Positions 8,193 through 15,457 of a DNA stretch of 51,044 nt are shown in pieces. The notes under the pieces are model-generated. The model ran no database searches. It saw nothing but the letters and a program-made list of their open reading frames with translations, and was not told where the DNA came from. The translations under genes and the position numbers were made by a program. The stretch lies in assembly GCA_028821395.1 (NCBI GenBank), contig JAPPGP010000225.1, positions 1 through 51,044 on the forward strand. Direction: 5' to 3'. Position 1 is the first letter of the stretch, and the number at the start of each line of letters is the position of its first letter. The DNA comes from Defluviicoccus sp. (GTDB lineage: Bacteria; Pseudomonadota; Alphaproteobacteria; MPNO01).

Positions 8193-9343
8193 CAATAGGA
8201 CCTGGGCAGGCCGAGCACGTGCTCGGCGATGTAGGACAGCACGAAGTTGTTGGAGATCGGCGCGATCCGGTAGAGCCGGGTCTCGCGGAACTTGCGCTCG
8301 ACGTCGTACTCCTCGGCGAAGGCGTAGCCGCCATGGGTCTGCATGCACATGTCGGCGGCCTGCCAGGACGCCTCGGAGGCGAGGTACTTGGCCATGTTGG
8401 CCTGCTCGCCGCAGGGCTCGCCCGCCTCGAACAGCGCCGCCGCCCTGGCGACCATCAAGTCCGCCGCCTCGGTCTTCGCGTAGGCCTCGGCGATCGGGAA
8501 CTGGACGCCCTGGTTCTGGCCGATCGCGCGGCCGAATATGCGGCGCTCGCCGGCATATTCGGTGGCCCTGGCGATGAACCAGCGGGCATCGCCGATGCAC
8601 TCGGCGGCGATCAGGATCCGCTCGGCGTTCATCCCGTCGATGATGTAGCGGAACCCCTTCCCCTCCTCGCCGACCAGGCTGTCGGCCGGGATGCGCAGAT
8701 TGTCGAAGAAGATCTCGGTCGTCGCGTGGTTGATCATGGTGCGGATGGGGCGGATCTCGAGCCCGTTGCCGCTTGCGGCGCGCATGTCGAGGAGGAACAC
8801 CGAGAGCCCCTCGGTGCGCCGCTCGACCTCCTCCCTGGGCGTGGTGCGGGCCAAGAGCAGCATCAGGTCCGAGTGCTCGGCCCGCGAGGTCCACACCTTC
8901 TGCCCGTTGAGGACATAGCCGTCATTGCCGTCGCGCACCGCCGTGGTCCGCAGGCTCAGCGTGTCGGTGCCGCTGGTCGGCTCGGTGACGCCGAAGGCCT
9001 GGAGGCGGAGCTCGCCGGCGGCGATCTTCGGCAGGTAGTCCCGCTTCTGGGCCTCGCTGCCGTGCCTGAGCACGGTGCCCATGGTGTACATCTGGGCGTG
9101 GCAGGCGCCGCCATTGCCGCCGGATTTCTGGACCTCTTCCAGGATCGCCGCGGCGGCGGAGATGCCGAGCCCGCTGCCGCCGTACTCCTCGGGGATCAGC
9201 ACCGAGAGATAGCCGTGCTCGGTCAGGTCCCTGACGAACGCCGTCGGATAGGCGCGGTCGCGGTCGAGCTCGCGCCAGTACTCGCCCGGATAGCTGGCGC
9301 ACAGCCGGGCGACGGCGTCGCGGATTTCCCGGTGGTCGTCCAT
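8192..9343 (-). CDS. Acyl-CoA dehydrogenase
   Basis: A 383-residue FAD-dependent acyl-CoA dehydrogenase giving a 2,3-enoyl-CoA and passing electrons to ETF. Support: LIPEEYGGSGLG, AFGVTEPTSGTDT (FAD/substrate motif), YVLNGQKVWTSRAEHSD, GRAIGQNQGVQFPIAE and MQTHGGYAFAEEYDVER. The usual MCAD-type catalytic Glu near the C-terminus is replaced by the RIAPISNN motif, but Glu241 in GMNAERILIA aligns with the catalytic Glu of isovaleryl- and long-chain-type enzymes, so activity is expected. The ATG at 9343 is preceded by GGAAG. First gene of the operon running leftward. Open frame upstream of this ATG overlaps the antitoxin remnant and is not coding. Confidence 0.92.
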   Translation of the reverse strand: MDDHREIRDAVARLCASYPGEYWRELDRDRAYPTAFVRDLTEHGYLSVLIPEEYGGSGLGISAAAAILEEVQKSGGNGGACHAQMYTMGTVLRHGSEAQKRDYLPKIAAGELRLQAFGVTEPTSGTDTLSLRTTAVRDGNDGYVLNGQKVWTSRAEHSDLMLLLARTTPREEVERRTEGLSVFLLDMRAASGNGLEIRPIRTMINHATTEIFFDNLRIPADSLVGEEGKGFRYIIDGMNAERILIAAECIGDARWFIARATEYAGERRIFGRAIGQNQGVQFPIAEAYAKTEAADLMVARAAALFEAGEPCGEQANMAKYLASEASWQAADMCMQTHGGYAFAEEYDVERKFRETRLYRIAPISNNFVLSYIAEHVLGLPRSY

Positions 9344-9404
9344 GTCTTCCAACCGATCTCGATCGCGCCCGTTTGTACGCGGATCGGCGGGCCGATCCAA
9401 GTCC

Positions 9405-9555
9405 GGCGACCGGCTGGAAATCGTCTCCGCCACGCCCGAGCGTGTCGTGCTCGCGAAGGACCGGCGGCGGGCGCGGGCGGTCGAGCGGATGCGCGCGCGC
9501 ATTGACCCTGCCGGCGGGCTGCGCCTTCGACCGCGACGACGCCAACCTCCGGTGA
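9405..9555 (+). pseudogene. Decayed AbrB/MazE-type antitoxin fragment
   Basis: Two frames together match the C-terminal two thirds of an AbrB-like antitoxin that commonly precedes PIN toxins. The first frame reads GDRLEIVSATPERVVLAKDR and continues RRARAVERMRAR to ~9500. The second, shifted by one base, reads ALTLPAGCAFDRDDANLR and ends at TGA 9553-9555. The FDRDxAN ending is characteristic of these antitoxins. The shift falls in a GCGCGC run at ~9490-9500, so either a real indel or a sequencing slip is possible. The N-terminal WGNS-type DNA-binding half is absent in all three frames between the divergent gene and 9405. The final TGA overlaps the toxin GTG (GTGA), the usual coupling for such pairs. 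Confidence 0.65.
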
Positions 9556-9953
9556 CCGCGTTCCTCGACACCAACGTGCTGATCTATGTGCAGTCCGCCG
9601 ACCCGAAGGGCGAGATCGCGAGACGGGCGATCCTCGCCGGCGGCACGGTCAGCGTCCAGGTGATCGACGAGTTCACCGCCGCATTGCGCCGCAAGTTCCG
9701 CCTCGAGTGGCACGAGATCGCGGATGCGGTGGCCGATCTGCGAGCCGCGCTCGATGCGATCCGCCCGGTGGGGATCGACACCTGGGCCGCGGCGGTGGCG
9801 CTCGCCCGGCAGCACCGTTTCGGCTTCCACGACTCGCTGATCCTCGCATCCGCCCTCGAAGCCGGCTGCGACACCCTGCTGACGGAAGATTTGCAAGCCG
9901 GCCGCCGCATCGAAGGCCTCTCGATCGTCAACCCGTTCGAACGGGAGGCGTAG
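9552..9953 (+). CDS. PIN-domain ribonuclease toxin (VapC-like)
   Basis: A 133-residue PIN-domain protein read from GTG 9552, which overlaps the antitoxin remnant's stop. The four acidic residues that bind Mg2+ in VapC-type RNases are visible: Asp6 (FLDTNVLIY), Glu40 (VIDEF), Asp94 (GFHDSLILASA) and Asp113 (LLTEDLQ). The protein is full length and looks intact, so it could still be an active endoribonuclease unless it is unexpressed or restrained by an antitoxin elsewhere. A longer in-frame ATG at 9342 would only add the antitoxin remnant. The next gene starts 75 bases further on and is unrelated. Confidence 0.85.
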   Translation: MTAFLDTNVLIYVQSADPKGEIARRAILAGGTVSVQVIDEFTAALRRKFRLEWHEIADAVADLRAALDAIRPVGIDTWAAAVALARQHRFGFHDSLILASALEAGCDTLLTEDLQAGRRIEGLSIVNPFEREA

Positions 9954-9978
9954 CCGAGAGGCGGCGTGCCTCGATACG

Positions 9979-10010
9979 CGCCCCGCCCATCCGCTTGACA
10001 GGGCGGGGCG
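9979..10010 (+). other. Perfect 10-bp stem-loop with TTGACA in the loop
   Basis: CGCCCCGCCC at 9979-9988 and GGGCGGGGCG at 10001-10010 are exact inverted repeats around a 12-base loop. There is no T-run after the stem, so a classic intrinsic terminator is unlikely. The loop ends in TTGACA (9995-10000), a perfect sigma-70 -35 hexamer. A weak -10-like GACCAT follows at 17-base spacing (10018-10023), just before the M20 gene. It could be a promoter, a VapC-mRNA end or both. Confidence 0.4.
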
Positions 10011-10028
10011 GCGCGGGGACCATCGGGC

Positions 10029-11201
10029 ATGGCCATCGTCAACCGCATCGCCGAGTTCCACGACGAGATGACGGCGTGGCGCCGCGACATCCACGCCCAT
10101 CCCGAGACCGCCTTCGAGGAACACCGCACCTCGCAATTCGTCGCCGACCGGCTGAGCGAGTTCGGCATCGAGGTCGATCGCGGCCTCGCCGGGACCGGGG
10201 TGGTGGGGACGCTCGCCGGCGCCCGCGGCGACGGGCCGTCGATCGGGCTCCGCGCCGACATGGACGCGCTCCACATCGAGGAGAAGAACGGTTTTGGGCA
10301 CCGCTCGCGGGTCCCGGGCAAGATGCATGCCTGCGGCCATGACGGGCACACCTCGATGCTGCTGGGCGCGGCCAAGTACCTCGCCGAGACCCGCAATTTC
10401 GCCGGCACCGTCAGGTTCATCTTCCAGCCCGCGGAGGAGAACGAGGGCGGCGCCCGCGTCATGGTCGAAGAGGGGCTGTTCCAAAGGTTCCCGATGGAGC
10501 AGGTGTTCGGCATGCACAACATGCCGCGCGTCGGCATCGGCGAGATGGCGGTGCGCGCCGGGCCGATGATGGCGGCGTTCGACATCTTCGAGATCCGGGT
10601 CACGGGCCACGGCACCCATGCCGCCGCGCCCCATCTCGGCAGCGACGCGATCGTGGCCGCGGCCGAGATGGTGACCGCGCTGCAGACCATCGCCAGCCGC
10701 ATCGTCGACGCCCAGGAGTCGGTGGTCGTCACCGTCACCCAGATCCACGGCGGCGACACCTGGAACGTGATCCCGGAGGACGTGGTGCTGCGCGGGACGG
10801 TGCGCGCCTTCCTGCCGGAGATCCAGGACCTCGCCGAGGCCTCGCTCAGGCGCATCGTCGCCGGCATCGCCACGACGCACGGGCTGGAGGCCGCGGTCGA
10901 CTACGAGCGGCGCTACCCGCCGACCATCAACCACGCCGACGAATCCGAGCTCGCCGCCCACGTCGCCGCCGAGGTGGTGGGCGAGGGGAACGTCCATCGC
11001 GGCCTCCACCCCAAGATGGCGGCCGAGGACTTCTCGTTCATGCTCAACGAGAAGCCGGGCTGCTATGTCTGGCTCGGCAACGGCCCCGGCGACGGCGGCT
11101 GCCTGCTGCACAACCCGAACTACGACTTCCGGGACGAGGCGCTGCCGATCGGCGCGAGCTACTGGGCCCGGCTGGTGGAGACCCGCCTCGCGCCCGAGTA
11201 A
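10029..11201 (+). CDS. M20 family amidohydrolase (hippurate-hydrolase-like)
   Basis: A 390-residue M20D metallo-amidohydrolase, cytoplasmic, hydrolysing N-acyl or amide bonds of amino-acid conjugates. Signatures: WRRDIHAHPETAFEEHRT at the N-terminus, LRADMDALHIEEKN, the metal-binding CGHDGHTSMLLGAAKYL, FQPAEENEGGARVM (catalytic Glu) and MHNMPRVGIGEM. The C-terminal His ligand lies in CLLHNPNYDF. Length and motif order match hippurate hydrolases and IAA-amino-acid hydrolases; the substrate cannot be fixed. It stands alone between two decayed toxin-antitoxin modules, with a possible promoter in the hairpin region just upstream. Confidence 0.92.
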   Translation: MAIVNRIAEFHDEMTAWRRDIHAHPETAFEEHRTSQFVADRLSEFGIEVDRGLAGTGVVGTLAGARGDGPSIGLRADMDALHIEEKNGFGHRSRVPGKMHACGHDGHTSMLLGAAKYLAETRNFAGTVRFIFQPAEENEGGARVMVEEGLFQRFPMEQVFGMHNMPRVGIGEMAVRAGPMMAAFDIFEIRVTGHGTHAAAPHLGSDAIVAAAEMVTALQTIASRIVDAQESVVVTVTQIHGGDTWNVIPEDVVLRGTVRAFLPEIQDLAEASLRRIVAGIATTHGLEAAVDYERRYPPTINHADESELAAHVAAEVVGEGNVHRGLHPKMAAEDFSFMLNEKPGCYVWLGNGPGDGGCLLHNPNYDFRDEALPIGASYWARLVETRLAPE

Positions 11202-11345
11202 CCCGCCGGACCGGGTGTCCGCCGTGACTGCGGGGATGGCGGGCGGGATGACCGACGCTCGCAGGCCGGTTTCCGCAGCACCTGTCGTTTGCGAGACTTG
11301 TGGCGTTAACGGCCTATCCTTTGCCCGGACAACGGAGACGCGGCG

Positions 11346-11801
11346 ATGGATGGCAAGATCGCGACGCGGAAGGAATGGGGCATTCCGAGCAACCGGGATG
11401 TGGCGCTGGCGGGAAGGGCAGTCCGGCGGCTGGCGGCATGGGTCGAGGGGACGGACCCGGTGCCCGCGCGTTTCGGCGCCGCCGCCGAGCCGGTGGACAT
11501 CCCCACGCCCGCAATGCGGCTGCTGACGGAGATCCTGGATCAGATGGCGCACGGCAAGGGCGTCGCGCTGATGCCGTTGCACGCCGAGCTGACGACGCGG
11601 CAGGCGGCGGAGCTTTTGCAGGTGTCGCGGACGCACCTCGTGCAGCTGCTCGACGGCGGACGGATTCCCTTCCGCAAGGTGGGCGCACACCGGCGCGTTC
11701 GCGCCGAGGACATCCTCGCCTATCGCCGCGCGACGGAGTCCCGTCGCCGGGAGGCGCTCGACGAGCTGACGGCCCGCGACCAGGAGCTCGGCTTGCAGTA
11801 G
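11346..11801 (+). CDS. Excisionase-family HTH protein, probable antitoxin
   Basis: A 151-residue protein with a MerR/excisionase-like helix-turn-helix at ~82-127: LTTRQAAELLQVSRTHLVQL, then LLDGGRIPFRKVGAHRRV and the closing RAEDILAYR. The same HTH type is found in antitoxins paired with PIN-domain toxins of the PF13470 kind, and a fragment of such a toxin follows directly, so I read it as the antitoxin of a broken module. GGAG lies eight bases before the ATG. The N-terminal 80 residues are not recognised. With its toxin destroyed it could persist as an orphan DNA-binding protein controlling its own or other promoters. Confidence 0.75.
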   Translation: MDGKIATRKEWGIPSNRDVALAGRAVRRLAAWVEGTDPVPARFGAAAEPVDIPTPAMRLLTEILDQMAHGKGVALMPLHAELTTRQAAELLQVSRTHLVQLLDGGRIPFRKVGAHRRVRAEDILAYRRATESRRREALDELTARDQELGLQ

Positions 11802-11806
11802 ACGAT

Positions 11807-11992
11807 GGCCGGCCCGATCTTCCCGCCGCCGCGCTGGAGCGAACGCGCGAAACGATGGACAGGCACTTTCCCGAAGCGGTGGTGACGGGTTGCGACACCC
11901 TCGCCGCGGGGCTCGATCTGCCGGATCCTGGCGACCGCCACGTCCTGGCGCGGACGGCATCCCTGCTTCGACCGCACACGGACGCCATTTGA
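11807..11992 (+). pseudogene. Remnant of a PIN-domain toxin (PF13470-like)
   Basis: Immediately after the HTH gene, one frame reads GRPDLPAAALERTRETMDRH, then FPEAVVTGCDTLAAGLDLPD and PGDRHVLA, matching the middle-to-late part of PIN_3-type toxins. After HVLA the frame continues without similarity to a stop at 11990-11992. The N-terminal half with the first catalytic Asp (the DTCVLYP-type motif) is missing: the fragment begins about five bases after the upstream stop. It has no start codon with a ribosome site. Both ends are therefore lost and no active nuclease is expected. Confidence 0.6.
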
Positions 11993-12141
11993 GGGCCGCT
12001 TCGATGGTGGACGCGGGGCCGCAAGGCCGCGAGGCTGGATCGCCCTGGGCGGTCCCGGTATGTTTGGAATATCGCGGCAAGCGACACGCCGCCGGCGCAC
12101 AGACCCTTCCGGTGAATCAGAAGGTTGCGACGGACCGTCCC

Positions 12142-12156
12142 GACCGAATTTCGGTC
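12142..12156 (+). promoter_or_regulatory. 15-bp perfect palindrome upstream of the GGT operon
   Basis: GACCGAA-T-TTCGGTC is an exact inverted repeat with a one-base centre, ending 38 bases before the ATG at 12195. Size, symmetry and position suit a binding site for a dimeric repressor, but no regulator gene is adjacent. It is too short and lacks a T-run, so it is unlikely to be a terminator. The roughly 200 bases between the toxin remnant and the operon hold nothing else that I recognise. Confidence 0.35.
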
Positions 12157-12194
12157 TCGACCGACGCGACCCCGCGCAAGAGGTGACAGGGACC

Positions 12195-13781
12195 ATGGCG
12201 AAGACTGACGGCTTCGCGGGGGTGAAGATCCCCCGCTCTCCGGTTTACGGCACGCGCGGCATGGTGGTTTCCGGCCATTCGCTGGCCTCGCTCGCCGGGC
12301 TGCGCGCCCTCGAGCGCGGCGGCTCGATGGTCGATGCGATGATCGCCTGCTCGGCGGCGCTCTCGGTGGTGGTGCCGCACGCGACCTCGCTCGGCGGCGA
12401 CGCCTTCATCCTCTACCACCGCGCCGGGGACGCCCGCACGCTCGGCATGAACGCCTCGGGCCACGCGCCCGCCGGCGCCTCGCTCGGGCTCTACGCCGAC
12501 GGCATCCCGAAGCGCGGGCCGCTCGCCTTCAGCGTGCCCGGGATGATCCGGGGCTGGGAGCGGATGCACCAGCGTTACGGAAAGCTGCCCTGGGCCGAGC
12601 TGTTCGCCGACGCGGCGGCGCTCGCCGAAGCCCACCCGCTGTCCCGCGTGCTCGCCGGCGCGCTCCATCTGTTCCGCGAGGACATCGAGGGCGATCCCGG
12701 CTGCCGCGAGATCTACTACCCGGGCGGCGAAGCGCTGCCGGCCGGCGCGATCGTCCGCCAGCCGGCGCTCGCCCGCACCGTCGCACTCATCGCCGACGGG
12801 GGAAGCGCCGCGTTCTACGAGGGCGAGATCGCGCGCTCCATCGCCGCGTCGGCCCAGGCGCAGGGCGGGGTGGTGACGGCGGACGACTTCGCCGGCTACG
12901 AGCCGGAATGGGCGGAGCCGCTGGAATCGGGCTATCGCGGGCTCGGCGTCCGGGTGATGCCGCCCAACTCTTACGGCGTGTTGATGCTGATGCAGCTCAA
13001 CGCGCTCGACGGGATCGACCCGGCGGAGCTCGGCGGCGACGAGGCGGGGCGCCTCGCCTGTCTGATGCGCGCCCAGCGCGCGGCCTTCGCGGCGGGGCGC
13101 GAACACATCGCCGATCCGCGCACCGACCCGGCGCCGGTCGACCGGCTGCTGAGCGACGAGACCACCCGGGCGCTGCGCAACGAGGTGCGGCAAGCCGCCG
13201 AGCCCGCCCCCGCCATGGCGCACCCGGCGGGCGGCACCTCCTGCATCTGCATCGCGGACGGCGAAGGCAATGGCATCGCGGTGGTGCAAAGCGTGTTCCA
13301 CGTCTTCGGCAGCGCCTTCCTCGACCCCGGCACGGGAATCCTGATGAACAACCGGATGACCGGCTTCAGCATCGATCCCGAGAGCGCCAACGCGCTCGCC
13401 CCGGGCAAGCGGCCCGCGCACACGCTCAACCCCGTCGTGGTGCTCGACGGCGGCAGGCTGCGCTACCTGTTGACCACGCCGGGCGGTCCGAGCCAGACGC
13501 TGTCGCATGTCCAGATCCTCAACAACCTGGTCGACCGGGGGATGGAGCTGACGGCGGCGATCGACGCGCCGCGCTGGTCGATCAACATGCAGGGCGAGAC
13601 CCTGCTCGACGAGGCGTTCGACGACGGCGTGGCCGATGGGCTCGCCGATGCCGGCTTCCCGGTCGAGCGCGCCGCCGGGGCGTCCTATTTCGGCTCAGCC
13701 AAGACCATCGAGGTGACCGGGGACGGCGTGCTGATGGGCGCCGCCGACACCCGCCGCGAGGCCTACGCGGTCGGCGCCTGA
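12195..13781 (+). CDS. Gamma-glutamyltransferase family protein
   Basis: A 528-residue Ntn-hydrolase of the gamma-glutamyltransferase family, normally self-cleaved into two subunits ahead of a nucleophilic Thr. Signatures: [35 protein letters not shown], the probable nucleophile Thr348 in AGGTSCICIADGEGN, GILMNNRMTGFS, and LLTTPGGPSQTLSHVQI. ATG 12195 is chosen because AGGTGACAGGG lies just upstream and similarity begins there. No signal peptide is visible, unlike classical periplasmic Ggt, so a cytoplasmic gamma-glutamyl or amide hydrolase is possible. The stop overlaps the next start (TGATG), placing it first in a three-gene operon with an amidohydrolase and a PLP enzyme. Confidence 0.9.
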   Translation: MAKTDGFAGVKIPRSPVYGTRGMVVSGHSLASLAGLRALERGGSMVDAMIACSAALSVVVPHATSLGGDAFILYHRAGDARTLGMNASGHAPAGASLGLYADGIPKRGPLAFSVPGMIRGWERMHQRYGKLPWAELFADAAALAEAHPLSRVLAGALHLFREDIEGDPGCREIYYPGGEALPAGAIVRQPALARTVALIADGGSAAFYEGEIARSIAASAQAQGGVVTADDFAGYEPEWAEPLESGYRGLGVRVMPPNSYGVLMLMQLNALDGIDPAELGGDEAGRLACLMRAQRAAFAAGREHIADPRTDPAPVDRLLSDETTRALRNEVRQAAEPAPAMAHPAGGTSCICIADGEGNGIAVVQSVFHVFGSAFLDPGTGILMNNRMTGFSIDPESANALAPGKRPAHTLNPVVVLDGGRLRYLLTTPGGPSQTLSHVQILNNLVDRGMELTAAIDAPRWSINMQGETLLDEAFDDGVADGLADAGFPVERAAGASYFGSAKTIEVTGDGVLMGAADTRREAYAVGA

Positions 13782-15454
13782 TGCCCGCCCCCGCCGACCT
13801 CGTGGTCACCCGCGGCAAGGTGATCACGGCGGATCCGAAGAGCAGCATCGCCGAGGCGGTCGCGGTCTCGGGCGGACGCATTTCCGCGGTCGGCGGGGCG
13901 GCCGAGATCGAGACCCTGGTCGGGCCGGGGACGCGGCGCATCGACGCCGGCGGACGCGCGGTGACGCCGGGGCTGATCGACGGCCACGCCCATCTCGACC
14001 GCGAGGGGCTGAAGCCGGTCTTCCCGTCGCTCGCCGGCTGCCGATCGATCGACGACGTGCTGGGACGCATCCAGGCATTGGCCGCCGATGCCGAGCCCGG
14101 CGAGTGGATCGTCACCATGCCGATCGGCGAGCCGCCCTATTACTGGGACGTGCCGAGCAACCTCGCCGAGGGCCGCTTCCCGACGCGCCGGGAGCTCGAC
14201 GGCGCGGCACCCGACAACCCGGTCTATATCCGCCCGATCTGGGGCTTCTGGCGCCATATCTTGCCGCTGACCTCGGTCGCCAACTCGGCCGCCCTCGACG
14301 CCGCGGGGATCGGCCGCGACACGCCCGACCCGTCCGCCTCGATCCGGATCGAGCGCGACCCCGGGACCGGCGAGCCCAACGGCATCATCCACGAGCACAC
14401 CTACATGCCGGTGATCGAGCTCAGCCACTTCAACCGGGCGCCGCGCTTCACCCATGCCGACCGGGTCGCCGGTATCGAGGCGGCGATGCGGATCTACAAC
14501 CGGACCGGGACCACCAGCGTCTTCGAGGAGCACGGCGCGGCGCAGGAGCTGATCCAGGCCTGGCAGGCGGTGCACGCGGCGGGCAGGGCGACGGTCCGCG
14601 CCAACCTCGTCTTCAGCCCGTCCTGGGGGCCGGAGCGCGACATCGACTACACGCATGCGCTGCGCTCCTGGTCGGGCTGGCTCGGCGGGCGCGGGCTCGG
14701 CGACGACTGGCTCGCGGTGGGCGGGCTCTATACCGAGTTCGGCTTCGATGCGGACGCGCTCTTGCGCGCCCGTGCCTCGCCCTATACTGGCTGGTCGGGG
14801 TTCAACTACGATTGCGGCGTGCCGCGCGAGAAGATGGTCGACTTCCTGACCGAGGCGGCGCGCAACTCGATCCGCATCTGCGCGCTCTGGCCCCAATTCC
14901 TGCCGCTGTTCGAGGAGGTGAACAAGCGGGTGCCGATCGGGGAGAAGCGCTGGGTGCTGGGCCACATCAACACGCTGAGCCCGGACGAGATAAGGCGCGT
15001 CGCCGATCTCGGCCTGGTGCTGACCACCCACACCAACCGCTACGTCCACAAGCAGTCGCACATCACCCGGGACGAGATCGGCGCGGACCGCGAGAACGAC
15101 ATCGTGCCGATCAGGAGCCTGCTGGAGGCGGGCGTCCATGTCGCGCTCGCCACCGACAACGTGCCGACCAGCCTGTTCTTCCCGGTCTGGCAGTCGGTGG
15201 CGCGCGAGAACCTGCACACCGGGGAGCGCATCGCCCCGGACCAGGCGCTCACGCGCGAGGACGCGATGCGCTGCGCCACGATCGAGGGCGCGTGGCTCAC
15301 CTTCGAGGAGGACAGCAAGGGCTCGCTGGAGGAAGGCAAGCTCGCCGACATGGCGATACTCTCGGACGACCCGCTGACCTGCCCGGAAGACGCGATCAAG
15401 GACATCGTCGCCGAGACCGTCATCGTCGGCGGCACAGTCGTGCACGAGGGCTAG
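13781..15454 (+). CDS. YtcJ-like metal-dependent amidohydrolase (amidohydrolase_3)
   Basis: A 557-residue TIM-barrel amidohydrolase. The N-terminus shows the composite beta-domain (DLVVTRGKVITADPKSSIAE) followed by GGRAVTPGLIDGHAHLDREG with the metal-binding HxH. Further metal-site stretches are SVFEEHGAAQ, RWVLGHINTLS and HVALATDNVPTS. The C-terminal EGKLADMAILSDDPLTCPED is typical of YtcJ-type enzymes. Members hydrolyse exocyclic amide or cyclic amide bonds; the substrate is not evident. Start ATG overlaps the GGT stop by one base, and the downstream PLP gene starts three bases after its stop, so the three proteins are almost certainly co-translated and act on one substrate family. Confidence 0.88.
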   Translation: MPAPADLVVTRGKVITADPKSSIAEAVAVSGGRISAVGGAAEIETLVGPGTRRIDAGGRAVTPGLIDGHAHLDREGLKPVFPSLAGCRSIDDVLGRIQALAADAEPGEWIVTMPIGEPPYYWDVPSNLAEGRFPTRRELDGAAPDNPVYIRPIWGFWRHILPLTSVANSAALDAAGIGRDTPDPSASIRIERDPGTGEPNGIIHEHTYMPVIELSHFNRAPRFTHADRVAGIEAAMRIYNRTGTTSVFEEHGAAQELIQAWQAVHAAGRATVRANLVFSPSWGPERDIDYTHALRSWSGWLGGRGLGDDWLAVGGLYTEFGFDADALLRARASPYTGWSGFNYDCGVPREKMVDFLTEAARNSIRICALWPQFLPLFEEVNKRVPIGEKRWVLGHINTLSPDEIRRVADLGLVLTTHTNRYVHKQSHITRDEIGADRENDIVPIRSLLEAGVHVALATDNVPTSLFFPVWQSVARENLHTGERIAPDQALTREDAMRCATIEGAWLTFEEDSKGSLEEGKLADMAILSDDPLTCPEDAIKDIVAETVIVGGTVVHEG

Positions 15455-15457
15455 GCG

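Noticed and set aside
9342..9551. ATG-initiated N-terminal extension of the VapC frame
   Set aside because: The extension is the antitoxin remnant read in frame; the PIN fold starts at the GTG and the GTGA overlap supports that start.
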